64,000 bases of DNA from Sulfurimonas sp. (GTDB lineage Bacteria > Campylobacterota > Campylobacteria > Campylobacterales > Sulfurimonadaceae): the NCBI RefSeq assembly GCF_026988655.1, contig NZ_JALSKT010000014.1, forward strand, positions 1 through 64,000. The letters run 5' to 3'. Within the stretch, counting starts at the first letter, position 1; every line of letters begins with the position of its first letter. Made by a program: the position numbers and the translations under genes. Shown in pieces: positions 8,881-17,543 of this stretch. Below the pieces are notes generated by a model, which saw only the letters and a list, made by a program, of their open reading frames with translations, ran no database searches and was not told the DNA's origin.

Positions 8881-9957
8881 ATGTCATCAAAAAGAGATAA
8901 TTTGAAAACATATAATATACTAACAAACAAACAAACTTCCCTTCCAAGTGGTAGAGCTGACTTTTTACTTGCTGCTTCTGTAACAAAGACTTGTGAGATT
9001 GAGGGCATCACACAAGCGGGTATTCCCGGGATGATTCCTCTTACGCCAACACTTGATGCTGAGTATATTAGCAATGAAAAAGTTTTTTCACTCGGTGAAC
9101 TTGCTGAGACACCTACAGGTGTTCCCTCTCCTGCTCTTATTACCCGTGCTACACACAATTTAGCTGCGTTTAGCTCTATTGAGATTTTAGATTTGGGTTT
9201 ACAAACACAGCCACAAAACTGCACTCTTCACCATTTTGACATCAAACCTTCAGAGGCTATTAACAGCGGTGCGAACATAGATGCAAAAGAGATTTTTAGT
9301 AAAGGCATGGCATTTGGGAGAAGTTATGAACTTAGGGGCAACTATCTTATCTTAGGAGAGAGTACTCCTGCTGGTACAACAACGGCAACAGCTTCAGCTC
9401 TTGCACTTGGTTATGACTGCGCAAATGATTTTTCATCAAGTTTTTTAAATGTTCCAAACGACATCAAAACAAAGACCATAAACGCAGCACTAAAACATCT
9501 TGATGAACGTATGGATAACTTTGAAAAGTTGAGTATAGTCAGTGACAATATGCTTCTTTTTTGTGCTGGTTTTTTAGTAGAAGCCTCAAAAAGATTTCAA
9601 ATAGTTCTCGCTGGTGGAACACAAATGGCAGCTGCTCTTCTCATAGCTGATGCACTTAGAGAAGATATCTTGATGCGTATCAAACATGACAATGTTATGC
9701 TTGCAACAACGCAATGGGTAGCACAAGACAAACATTCCAATATCAAACATATTTTAGAACAACTTAGCTACACTCCAAACGCAGTCTATACAACTTTTAG
9801 TTTTGCAAATACCGAGATACCTATACTCAAAAAATATGATGAGGGTGAAGCGAAAGAGGGTGTTGGCGCAGGTGCAGCGCTTGGCTATGCCACTTCTCAT
9901 GAGATAACAACTGAGCAACTCTTAGAGCAGATAGAAATACTCATCTATTCTCTATAG
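8881..9957 (+). CDS. CobT-like nicotinate-nucleotide phosphoribosyltransferase (TIGR00303-type)
   Basis: 358 aa. It resembles the archaeal/cyanobacterial-type CobT family (UPF0284), with the Gly-rich GESTPAGTTTATA near residue 160 and LAGGTQMAAAL near 240. The predicted role is activating the lower-ligand base to its ribotide before attachment to cobinamide. The ATG follows the preceding stop codon by one base, so it is probably translationally coupled. It completes a three-gene unit with cobQ and the pseudo-deformylase. No standard CobT is seen in the window, so this may be the functional replacement; family assignment is by motif recognition only. Confidence 0.75.
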   Translation: MSSKRDNLKTYNILTNKQTSLPSGRADFLLAASVTKTCEIEGITQAGIPGMIPLTPTLDAEYISNEKVFSLGELAETPTGVPSPALITRATHNLAAFSSIEILDLGLQTQPQNCTLHHFDIKPSEAINSGANIDAKEIFSKGMAFGRSYELRGNYLILGESTPAGTTTATASALALGYDCANDFSSSFLNVPNDIKTKTINAALKHLDERMDNFEKLSIVSDNMLLFCAGFLVEASKRFQIVLAGGTQMAAALLIADALREDILMRIKHDNVMLATTQWVAQDKHSNIKHILEQLSYTPNAVYTTFSFANTEIPILKKYDEGEAKEGVGAGAALGYATSHEITTEQLLEQIEILIYSL

Positions 9958-9970
9958 TTCTATGTTTTGC

Positions 9971-9976
9971 TATAAT
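9971..9976 (+). promoter_or_regulatory. -10 box of chemoreceptor gene
   Basis: TATAAT in the 48-bp gap upstream of the chemoreceptor. TAGGAA about 7 nt before the ATG at 10006 acts as ribosome-binding site, so this mRNA has a normal leader of about 25 nt. Confidence 0.5.
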
Positions 9977-10005
9977 ATTCCGATAAAACATCATTAGGAA
10001 ATATT

Positions 10006-11595
10006 ATGTTCTCATCTGTAAAATCTAAGGTTATTGTTTCTGTTCTTGCATTTTCTATTTTAGGCTTGTTCTCACTCTCTTATTATCTCTCTTCTACCTT
10101 GCAAGAGCTCTCCAACACCAGTGCAAAAAAATCTTTGCAGATGCTGAGTGAGTCAATATTTCAAACTATGACAACAAGCATGATGATGGGTGATCCTGCT
10201 GTCGTTGTGAAAGCTTTTGAAGATGCAAGGGCAATTGATGGCATTAGTGAACTTAACATTGCTAAGTCCAAAGCTATTATTGAAGCCTATACGCCCGAAG
10301 CTACTTTTACGCAAGATCCTATCTTAATAGATGTCCTAAAAAACAAAACAACAAAAATTATAGAAACAAATGAAAATGGACACCATCTTGTTCGTATGGT
10401 CAAGCCTATGGTTGCCGAACAACGTTGTCTTGCTTGTCATTATAATGCTAAAGTTGGGTATACGCTTGGCGCTCTTGATCTGGTTGTATCTTTGGATAAA
10501 AATGATGCAATGATAGACTCTACAAACACAACACTTGTTATATCTCTTGTACTTTTAGCCATTCTTTTTGCCATAGCAGCTGCAATCTTTTTTAGTCGTG
10601 AGATATTTAGCCCACTCAATGCACTTAAAGAAAAAATCGCTTCTTTAGTGAGTGGAGATAAAGATCTCACAAAACGTCTTGCATACAAAGAGGGCAATGA
10701 GTTTGGTGAAACTGCTAAAGAAGTAAATAACTTTATAGCAATGATTCAAGAAACAGTCAATGAAGTAAAATCCTTAGGTCATCAAAATAATGCAATTGCC
10801 TCTGAAATTGCGACAGCTTCTCATGTTATCCGTAAAGGAACCGAGCAAGAACAAACACTTGTGACACAAACAAGCCAAAAAAGTGTAGATATCCAAGCTA
10901 TTCTTGACCAAACCATACAAACAGCAACAAACACACAAGAGACAATCCAAAAAGCAGATGAAGAGCTTGAAGAAGCACGTGCATCTTTACTATCACTCAA
11001 CGATGAAGTGAGTGGTTTTGTTCAATCAGAAAATGAACTTGTAGATGAACTCTCAACACTCAAAAATGATGCCGACCAAGTAAAAGATGTTCTCAATGTC
11101 ATCAAAGAGATAGCAGAACAAACAAACCTACTCGCGCTAAACGCAGCGATAGAAGCTGCTCGCGCTGGAGAGCATGGACGTGGGTTTGCTGTCGTTGCAG
11201 ATGAAGTTCGTAAGCTTGCGGAGAGGACACAAAAAAGTCTAGGTGAGATTGACATAAGTGTCAGCACTATTGTGCAATCTATCAATGATGTCGGAGAAAA
11301 AATGTCTCAAAATGCTAAAAAGGTTGAAGCACTTTCAGATATATCCGGTGATGTTGAAGAGAAAATCTCTCGCACTTCAGAAGCTATGCAACTCTCCACA
11401 AAAGTAGCAAATAAGTCAAAACAAGATAGTCAGGAGATGTCAAAAACATTAGAAGAGATCATCAGTTTTATTAAAAGCATTGAAGCACTCTCAACTGCTA
11501 ATGGAACAAGTGTTCTTAGTATTGAAAATGATTTAGAGAGACTTGTTCAAGTTGCTACTTCGCTCCAAAAAACGATAGACGAGTTTAAAAGCTAA
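10006..11595 (+). CDS. Methyl-accepting chemotaxis protein with periplasmic c-type haem motif
   Basis: 529 aa. TM1 at about 9-28, a periplasmic sensor at about 30-170, TM2 at about 174-198, HAMP at about 200-250, then a long coiled-coil signalling domain with the strongly conserved hairpin tip ([20 protein letters not shown], about residue 370). The sensor contains Cys141-Leu-Ala-Cys144-His145, a CxxCH c-haem attachment motif, facing the periplasm. Haem-bearing receptors of this kind are known in Geobacter, where they sense redox or gases. There is no C-terminal CheR-docking pentapeptide. It is monocistronic, with a hairpin just beyond its end before a convergent helicase gene. Confidence 0.9.
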   Translation: MFSSVKSKVIVSVLAFSILGLFSLSYYLSSTLQELSNTSAKKSLQMLSESIFQTMTTSMMMGDPAVVVKAFEDARAIDGISELNIAKSKAIIEAYTPEATFTQDPILIDVLKNKTTKIIETNENGHHLVRMVKPMVAEQRCLACHYNAKVGYTLGALDLVVSLDKNDAMIDSTNTTLVISLVLLAILFAIAAAIFFSREIFSPLNALKEKIASLVSGDKDLTKRLAYKEGNEFGETAKEVNNFIAMIQETVNEVKSLGHQNNAIASEIATASHVIRKGTEQEQTLVTQTSQKSVDIQAILDQTIQTATNTQETIQKADEELEEARASLLSLNDEVSGFVQSENELVDELSTLKNDADQVKDVLNVIKEIAEQTNLLALNAAIEAARAGEHGRGFAVVADEVRKLAERTQKSLGEIDISVSTIVQSINDVGEKMSQNAKKVEALSDISGDVEEKISRTSEAMQLSTKVANKSKQDSQEMSKTLEEIISFIKSIEALSTANGTSVLSIENDLERLVQVATSLQKTIDEFKS

Positions 11596-11608
11596 GGAAT
11601 TTTTATTC

Positions 11609-14395
11609 CTAAGATCGTCTTCGCCTTGAATGTACATAGTTTTTCTTAAAACATGACTGACAAATATTGTACTTTGAATTAAGCGGGAGCACTTTAGAAC
11701 AGAGTTTACAACTTTGTGCTAGCTGCGTTTGATGCAAAGAAAATTCTATGTACCTGTTTAAAACGCCTCTGTATTGTCTCGCTTTTTGTTCATCAATAAA
11801 GTACTCATCAAATCTATAACTCAACCACAGATACAGAGATATCTCTTTAACCATATCCTCAGCACGTAACAACTCTTCAGAAGTTCTAGCAGACGACCCA
11901 GCTAATGTTGGAGCCATATAATGCACCGGCTCTTTTCTCTCTAAGGACTCGATATAACGCTCATAAGCGCTGATAATATAAGGCGATTTCAGCGTCAGTG
12001 GTGCACAAGCGAGATGGTACTTCGTAGCAATATCGAGATCATAGGCATCAACAATCTTAGAGGCTTCAAGCATATCATCTAAAGAAGCTGCATAAAATGG
12101 TCCATCAAAAACCATATTTTTAATGAAAAAGTGTAAAATCTCTTCTAATGAGTTCTCTTCCAAAATTTTTGAAACAAGCTTGATATGCTCTAAACTTGCC
12201 ATAACTTTAAAAGGAATGTGTATCTCTTTAGCTTTTTTTACAAAGTTTTTTTTGACGACTTTTAAAGCCTCTTCATTTAAAGCCCCAACATAACCATTTT
12301 CATGTAAGCCATAACGCCCTGCACGCCCTGCTATTTGATGGATTTCTGAAGGAAAAAGTTTACGTTGCATAATGCCGTCAAATTTTTCTGCTTTTGAAAA
12401 GAGTACTGTTTTGATGGGAAGATTCATCCCCATGGCAATGGCATCTGTTGCAACAAGTATCTGCGTTTCACCCTCACGAAAACGTCTGGCTTCTTCACGT
12501 CGTACTTCAGGAGAAAGGTTTCCATATACCACACTCACTTCAAAATCTTTTGAGAAGTTTTGTTTGAGTCTGAGCACATCTTTACGACTAAAAGCGACGA
12601 TGGCAGTTCCAGCTTCAACATCTTTTGGCTGCGTAGCAGTCTCTAAAAGTTCAAGCGGATTTTTTCTCTCAAATTCTATGATCTCAAGCTCTTCGCCAAG
12701 ATACTCTGCAAGGGCGACAATGGCATCTTTGACATTGGGTGAACCTGTCATAATGACTTTTTGTGCTGGCGCACCGATGATGGCATTTGCCCATGCCCAA
12801 CCTCTGTCACGGTCATCTATCATCTGCACCTCATCAATCACACAAACATCTACATCCGCTTCATAATTCATCATCTCAATAGTTGAGCTTATATGCGTAG
12901 CTTCATCATCAAGTATCTGCTCTTCTCCTGTGATAAGCGAACTCTCAATCCCCTTAGCTTTAAGTGTTTCATAGCCCTCAAGTGCGAGTAAACGCAATGG
13001 AGCAAGATAGTAGCCCGTGTCTGCTTCTTCAAGACTTTTCATCGCAGTGTAGGTCTTTCCACTGTTGGTTGGTCCTATGTGCAAAACCAGTTTTCTTTGC
13101 ATACTTCGTGCGATTGGAAAGAGGTTTTTAAAGTCACGTATAGTCCGAGCTAAAAGCTCTTGTTTTTGCTTTTTAATCAATTCATCATGGATAGAATGCA
13201 CAAAACGACGCAGGATTTTTTTCTGAATTTTTTGTGTTATATTTAAGCTTTTTGGCATAAGCTCTAGTAAAAACTCATAGACCCTGTTGTGAAGTTCTTC
13301 TTGAGAAAAATGCAGAAGAGTTGAGTACTTTTCACACTCTTGAATAAGCTCTGTAAGTGAGCGTAAAAACTCCTCTTCATGCTCTTTTTTTACCTCATCT
13401 AAAACAGCATCAAAGTTAAAACGCCGGGAGTTCCATATCTCCTCAAGCAAACCCTCAAGCTCGATATGCAGCTCCAAATTGTACTCCATCTCTATTTTCG
13501 AATATGGAAGTGTTAGCTTTTGTGTTACTTTTAAAAGCATCTCTTCATCATGAAGTTCTACATCATCTGCGTTTATCTTCTCTCTTACTATATCTTTGAG
13601 AACCCTCTGACTTATCAAAGGATAAGAAACTTTTAGTTTTGGCGGGGATGCCCGAAGAGAGTCAACTATCTGTTTTGTTGTAAGATAAGCATGTGGGTAT
13701 TTCAGCGAAGCGATAAAATTGTCGATACTCTCTTGCTTTTGCGCAACTATCTTTAGCTTATCATTCCCTATCCTCTCTACTATCTCTTCAAACGCAGCTT
13801 CTTCTAAAAACTGATACTCATAAGGCTTTGTGTTGAGTGTCAAAATCTTATGAAAATTTTGATCATAGACTTTGTATCTCAGTGAAGCGTTAAACTCAAA
13901 TGAGTCATCAATATCAAAAAGTCCTTCAAGTTCTCTCTCTAAATGTTCCTTTTTTATCTCAAAACGAATATGTCGCAGAGATGATTCCATCTTTAAAATC
14001 GTAATTTTTTTACTTCTGACATTCGCATACGCTTCATGCAAACGCACGGCTTCTTCTTTGTTTACATCCAACTCTTCAAGTAGCGCTTCTATCTTCGCTT
14101 CTCTATCAAAACCAACTTCTACCTTTGGCTTATCTGATTTGTAAATACGCCCATTACTTTCAAAAAAATGCAGGATATCTTGACGCATAGCACTCTCGGC
14201 TTCGCTCCATATCATACGCAAAGTTTTTACCATCAAATCTTTGTTATGTTCTATGTCATAAATCCCAAGCGCAGCAAAAAGTTCACTGAGTGTTGTACTC
14301 TCAACCCGCTGGATCCCTACATCAAAAGGGTCATCATCAAAATATATACGGATACGTTGATTTATCTTGCTATTTTTTTTATTTTTTCTTGCCAT
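11609..14395 (-). CDS. Suv3-like DExH-box RNA helicase
   Basis: 928 aa. A long N-terminal alpha-helical region (residues 1-430, unrecognised) precedes the helicase core: motif I HIGPTNSGKTYTA (about 440), LAPLRLLALEGYE, motif II VIDEVQM, motif III MTGSP and motif VI QIAGRAGRYG. The GPTNSGKT loop and APLRLLA block are typical of mitochondrial Suv3, the helicase of the RNA degradosome. The C-terminus carries a four-Cys zinc-ribbon-like motif (CKLC, then CQSC 16 residues later). Such helicases are present in some alpha- and epsilonproteobacteria. Likely role: RNA unwinding in decay or ribosome work. The gene stands alone; its upstream gap contains a MITE-like element. Confidence 0.88.
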   Translation of the reverse strand: MARKNKKNSKINQRIRIYFDDDPFDVGIQRVESTTLSELFAALGIYDIEHNKDLMVKTLRMIWSEAESAMRQDILHFFESNGRIYKSDKPKVEVGFDREAKIEALLEELDVNKEEAVRLHEAYANVRSKKITILKMESSLRHIRFEIKKEHLERELEGLFDIDDSFEFNASLRYKVYDQNFHKILTLNTKPYEYQFLEEAAFEEIVERIGNDKLKIVAQKQESIDNFIASLKYPHAYLTTKQIVDSLRASPPKLKVSYPLISQRVLKDIVREKINADDVELHDEEMLLKVTQKLTLPYSKIEMEYNLELHIELEGLLEEIWNSRRFNFDAVLDEVKKEHEEEFLRSLTELIQECEKYSTLLHFSQEELHNRVYEFLLELMPKSLNITQKIQKKILRRFVHSIHDELIKKQKQELLARTIRDFKNLFPIARSMQRKLVLHIGPTNSGKTYTAMKSLEEADTGYYLAPLRLLALEGYETLKAKGIESSLITGEEQILDDEATHISSTIEMMNYEADVDVCVIDEVQMIDDRDRGWAWANAIIGAPAQKVIMTGSPNVKDAIVALAEYLGEELEIIEFERKNPLELLETATQPKDVEAGTAIVAFSRKDVLRLKQNFSKDFEVSVVYGNLSPEVRREEARRFREGETQILVATDAIAMGMNLPIKTVLFSKAEKFDGIMQRKLFPSEIHQIAGRAGRYGLHENGYVGALNEEALKVVKKNFVKKAKEIHIPFKVMASLEHIKLVSKILEENSLEEILHFFIKNMVFDGPFYAASLDDMLEASKIVDAYDLDIATKYHLACAPLTLKSPYIISAYERYIESLERKEPVHYMAPTLAGSSARTSEELLRAEDMVKEISLYLWLSYRFDEYFIDEQKARQYRGVLNRYIEFSLHQTQLAQSCKLCSKVLPLNSKYNICQSCFKKNYVHSRRRRS

Positions 14396-14460
14396 AATTT
14401 AATGTGCGCCTTTATTGTATTCTTTCTTAGATAAATTATAACACAAGTTTAGGGTCTCCC

Positions 14461-14590
14461 ACGGTAAATCAAAACTAAGATAACTTCAAAACTCAAGTCA
14501 CCCTGAACTTGATTCTGGGTCTAGTTTATATGAAATTATAAGCTCGATTCCCAGTCAAGCTGAGAATGACTTATGTTTTGATTTACCGTA
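14461..14590 (-). mobile_element. MITE-like palindromic element, full copy A
   Basis: 130 bp with terminal inverted repeats ACGGTAAATCAAAAC and GTTTTGATTTACCGTA. Inside are two hairpins: one with stem ACCCTGAA and loop TTGAT region, one with stem ATTCCCAG and its near-complement, both sharing a CTTGA/TCAAG loop. It is about 90% identical to the copy at 45931 but in opposite orientation. The flanks AGGGTCTCCC (14451-14460) and AGGGTCTGCA (14591-14600) agree at 8 of 10 positions in the same register as the other copies, so they look like an aged 10-bp target duplication. It contains no open reading frame for a transposase. Confidence 0.8.
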
Positions 14591-14628
14591 AGGGTCTGCA
14601 TTTAAACAAACTCTATAAATAGAGTAAG

Positions 14629-14634
14629 TATAAT
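14629..14634 (+). promoter_or_regulatory. -10 box for a leaderless rhodanese mRNA
   Basis: TATAAT ends 6 nt before the ATG at 14641, with no ribosome-binding site between. It lies just downstream of MITE copy A. Confidence 0.5.
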
Positions 14635-14640
14635 TCAGAT

Positions 14641-14961
14641 ATGAAATACCCTAACGAATGGACACAAAAAGAATTTTTGCAAAATAAGAAAAAACTCGAA
14701 AGTGAGGGGAAAAAGGTTGTTTTGGTTGACACCATCCTCGCTCCCATAGAAAAAGCTGACACAATTACATACAACCCTTACGAAATGAAACAATATCCTG
14801 AGGGAAGTGTCTTTGTTTTTTACTGTGACAGTGGCAAAGCAACCTTAGATAGACTTAATGAGTATAAACAAAAATTTCCTCAGTATCACTGCGTTTCACT
14901 CAAGGGTGGTCGTGGATACTGGCGTAAAAATATGATGCTAATGGATGAAGATGATACATAA
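14641..14961 (+). CDS. Rhodanese-like domain protein
   Basis: 106 aa, a single rhodanese-like domain. VFVFYCDSGKAT (Cys at about 60) aligns with the active-site loop of sulfurtransferases, and CVSLKGGRGYW with the conserved C-terminal LxGGxxxW. The loop after the Cys lacks the usual Arg (SGKAT rather than SGxRS), so activity may be altered. It may carry persulfide sulfur in the cytoplasm, since no signal peptide is seen. It overlaps the following DUF309 gene by 17 nt, so the two are coupled. The start is supported by a -10 box placed exactly for a leaderless transcript. Confidence 0.7.
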   Translation: MKYPNEWTQKEFLQNKKKLESEGKKVVLVDTILAPIEKADTITYNPYEMKQYPEGSVFVFYCDSGKATLDRLNEYKQKFPQYHCVSLKGGRGYWRKNMMLMDEDDT

Positions 14962-15277
14962 AAAGATACAAGATTTTATAAAGTGCTTAGAAGAAGAGAG
15001 ATATTACGATGCCCATGAAGCACTTGAAGAGGTATGGTTTCCAAGGCGATTTGAAAAAGATAAAGAGGTCAAATTACTCAAAGGCTTCATCAACGCTTCT
15101 GTAAGTTTTGAGCTTATGAAACTTAGACGCCAAAAACAAAGCGCAAAAGTTTGGGCAAATTATCTTAAATACCGTCCCTTACTTTTAGAAGTAGAATCAA
15201 AGTATAAAAATGAATTTTATAAGCTTTCAAGATTTGTTGAAGAGATTAATAATAAAAAAAAATATTTTTCGCTATAA
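14945..15277 (+). CDS. DUF309 family protein
   Basis: 110 aa, all-helical. The pattern YYDAHEALEEVWFPRR (residues about 17-32) is the hallmark of DUF309, with His-Glu in a helix likely to matter for function; the family has no established activity. It starts inside the end of the rhodanese gene (17-nt overlap), which implies translational coupling. It ends 30 bp before mscS. Confidence 0.75.
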   Translation: MKMIHKKIQDFIKCLEEERYYDAHEALEEVWFPRRFEKDKEVKLLKGFINASVSFELMKLRRQKQSAKVWANYLKYRPLLLEVESKYKNEFYKLSRFVEEINNKKKYFSL

Positions 15278-15307
15278 TCTCGCCAAAATTATCTAAAAAG
15301 GTTAGAA

Positions 15308-16132
15308 ATGGATGAAACATCAAAGCTAGTAGCTGAGTATCAAGATATTGCCATCGCATATGCGAGTGAATATGGCTTAAAATTAGTGTTAGCAATACTG
15401 ATATTTATTATCGGTAAATGGGCGACAAATAAAATCACTGCGTTTATCAAAAAGATGATGCTTAAAGCAAATGTAGATAAAACTCTCGTTGAGTTTAGTG
15501 AAAGTATCATTTACTTTGCACTTTTAATGATGGTAATTATCGCTGCCTTAAATCAGCTCGGAGTCAACACAACTTCATTTGTTGCAGTATTTGGTGCTGC
15601 AACTTTGGCTATTGGTCTTGCACTTCAAGGTTCTTTTTCCAACATCGGTGCAGCTGTACTTATCATCTTGTTTCGTCCCTTTAAAGTGGGCGATGTTATC
15701 GAATCAGCAGGTGTTACAGGTGAAGTAACAGATATCAATCTCTTCTCAACTATCATCACACCTATAGATAAACGTACAGTTATTGTTCCTAACTCTTCTA
15801 TCATTGGGGGAAATATCACAAACTTTTCCAACAGAGAACAACGTAGAGTTGACCATGTTTTTGGCATCGGCTATGATGATGACCTCAAACTTGCAAAAGA
15901 GACTTTAATGCAAATCGTTAAAGCTGACAGCAGAATACTCCAAGACCCAGAGCCATTTGTAGCAGTTAACGAACTTGCAGACTCAAGTGTAAACTTTGTT
16001 GTTCGTGCATGGACAAGTACAGATGATTACTGGGGTGTATATTTTGATATGCTCGAGAGTGTAAAACTGACATTTGATGAAAAAGGAATCTCTATCCCTT
16101 ATCCTCAAATGGATGTTCACACAGACAAATAA
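15308..16132 (+). CDS. mscS: Small mechanosensitive channel, MscS family
   Basis: 274 aa, close to the length of E. coli MscS. Three membrane segments lie in the first 130 residues; the pore helix TM3 is rich in Gly and Ala (LAIGLALQGSFSNIGAAVLI), followed by FRPFKVGDVIE and the cytoplasmic beta domain (VPNSSIIGGNITNFS). It opens on membrane tension to release solutes in hypo-osmotic shock. TATAAT at 15270-15275 and AAAAGGTT before the ATG support the start. A DUF481 outer-membrane protein gene follows after 31 bp. Confidence 0.92.
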   Translation: MDETSKLVAEYQDIAIAYASEYGLKLVLAILIFIIGKWATNKITAFIKKMMLKANVDKTLVEFSESIIYFALLMMVIIAALNQLGVNTTSFVAVFGAATLAIGLALQGSFSNIGAAVLIILFRPFKVGDVIESAGVTGEVTDINLFSTIITPIDKRTVIVPNSSIIGGNITNFSNREQRRVDHVFGIGYDDDLKLAKETLMQIVKADSRILQDPEPFVAVNELADSSVNFVVRAWTSTDDYWGVYFDMLESVKLTFDEKGISIPYPQMDVHTDK

Positions 16133-16163
16133 AAACTTAAATTCAAAACAAGGAAACAAACAT

Positions 16164-16880
16164 ATGAAAAAAATTCTACTTACTTCACTCGTAGCTTCTG
16201 CTTTTGCACTCAGTGCTCAAGCAGCAGATGCAAATGCTTTAGTCACACACACAGAGATGGGTTATATCCAAACAGATGGGAATACAAAAACAAAAACATT
16301 CAACCTTGATGCAAAAGCAAAAAAAGCATGGGATAAACATGTGGGTACTTTAAAAATTGATGGACAATATGCTCAAAATGATGATATAGAAACAAAAAAC
16401 AAGTACATCATTGAAGCGAACTACGACTATATGATCTCAACAAAATTCTCTTTTAACTACTTAGCTGGTTACAAGTCTGACAGATATGCTGGTTTTGCAT
16501 ACCAAACATACACAGGTCCGGGTGCAAAATACCAAGCTGTAAAAACTGACAATCATAACTTAAGTGTTGATGGAAATATCCTTTATTCATCAGACAAATC
16601 TTATGTGACAAAAGATACAAACAACTACTCTTCATACAGAGTACAAGCTATCTACGCATGGCAAATAGTAGAAAACTTGAAGTTTAGTCAAGAAGCAAGC
16701 CTCAGAGGTTCTTTTGAAAATACTGACAACTACTTCGCATATTCAAAAACTGCCTTAACAAGTAAGATTTCAGACATCTTCTCTGCAGGTGTAAGTTATA
16801 AAGTTGATTATGTAAACAAACCACTTGCTCCAAAAAACACAGACTCTACACTTACTTTCAACCTAATTATGGACTACTAG
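16164..16880 (+). CDS. DUF481 outer-membrane beta-barrel protein
   Basis: 238 aa. A longer reading frame begins at 16074 inside mscS, but the ATG at 16164 is chosen: AGGAAAC precedes it and it opens with a clear signal peptide (MKKILLTSLVASAFALSAQA). The mature part is a run of alternating beta strands (NYDYMISTKFSFNYLAGY and similar) ending in the aromatic-terminated strand FNLIMDY, typical of outer-membrane barrels inserted by BAM. The DUF481/YdiY family has no known function; closeness to mscS suggests an envelope-stress link but nothing more. Confidence 0.85.
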   Translation: MKKILLTSLVASAFALSAQAADANALVTHTEMGYIQTDGNTKTKTFNLDAKAKKAWDKHVGTLKIDGQYAQNDDIETKNKYIIEANYDYMISTKFSFNYLAGYKSDRYAGFAYQTYTGPGAKYQAVKTDNHNLSVDGNILYSSDKSYVTKDTNNYSSYRVQAIYAWQIVENLKFSQEASLRGSFENTDNYFAYSKTALTSKISDIFSAGVSYKVDYVNKPLAPKNTDSTLTFNLIMDY

Positions 16881-16892
16881 TCCGTAATTAGT

Positions 16893-17243
16893 CTATTCTA
16901 CTTTTTTTGCGAGCCCTTTTAATTGTATTAAGTCAAGTTTATCTTTAGGTCTATTTGAAGCAGTTTTATTTTTTATGATGTCGTTTATCTCTAAAGAGTA
17001 AACTTGTATCTCATCAAATTCTACAAGTTGTTTATTCTTCCAGGCATCTTCAAAATTCACTCCATCAAGAGCATGAAATATATTTATGGCATTCTCCTTA
17101 GTTTTCTCTATCCACAAATCTATGTCATATGTTGACCTAGAATAACCCACTTTGGACATCGCATAAGCCCCAGCTATAAGAAACTTTACATTATGTTTGT
17201 TAAAGAGAAAAATTATATCTTGATAATCTTGTGTAAGGTACAT
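16893..17243 (-). pseudogene. AbiEii/DUF6036-type nucleotidyltransferase with internal deletion
   Basis: 116 aa. The N-terminus has the nucleotidyltransferase core: FLIAGAYAMSKVG then the two-metal motif TYDIDLWIE (Asp40, Asp42). Full-length relatives have about 40 more residues after the helix ending FHAL, including a stretch with a third conserved acidic residue before DGVxFEDAW. Here FHAL is joined directly to DGVNFEDAW (junction near 17066), an in-frame deletion of about 120 bp. The C-terminal part (ASNRPKDKLDL) is intact. It is probably inactive. It is paired with a small gene 9 bp upstream, as in toxin-antitoxin-like pairs. Comparison is from memory of the family, not an alignment. Confidence 0.65.
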
Positions 17244-17252
17244 AAGAGCTAC

Positions 17253-17477
17253 TTATGAGTAAGTAATAAACTTCACAATTGATTTATCAACTCTCTTTGG
17301 AGGAAATTGTCCAGTCTTTTCTTTCCATGCTTCTTGTGATAATCGGGCTAATAGCTCCCAAGAACTTTTAACATCAAGATGAGTATGAAAACTGTGGTGT
17401 TCATCCGAGTGTAAACTCATTTTAGCATATGTTATTTTATTTTTTCGTTTCAGCGCTCTCTCTTCAATGGAAGACAT
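17253..17477 (-). CDS. Small conserved partner of a nucleotidyltransferase gene
   Basis: 74 aa from the ATG at 17477, which has AAGGGG at the right distance; a GTG six bases upstream is less likely. The protein is His- and Lys-rich, with HSDEHHSFHTH (about 24-34) and WELLARLSQEAWKEKTGQ. Proteins of this kind often sit directly upstream of DUF6036-type nucleotidyltransferases, as here, and may be the antitoxin half of the pair. Function is otherwise unknown. A TATAAT-like -10 lies about 25 bp upstream. Confidence 0.6.
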   Translation of the reverse strand: MSSIEERALKRKNKITYAKMSLHSDEHHSFHTHLDVKSSWELLARLSQEAWKEKTGQFPPKRVDKSIVKFITYS

Positions 17478-17543
17478 TTTCACCCCTTATGTTATGTTTG
17501 TATTATATCATTTTTTGCTAGATGTCGATAAAGTAAATACAAA

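Noticed and set aside
12372-12866. 164-codon plus-strand frame inside the helicase gene
   Set aside because: Antisense to the conserved helicase core; Ser-rich product typical of a shadow frame.
16074-16163. 30-codon extension of the DUF481 gene into mscS
   Set aside because: The ATG at 16164 has AGGAAAC and starts a standard signal peptide, which the extension would bury.
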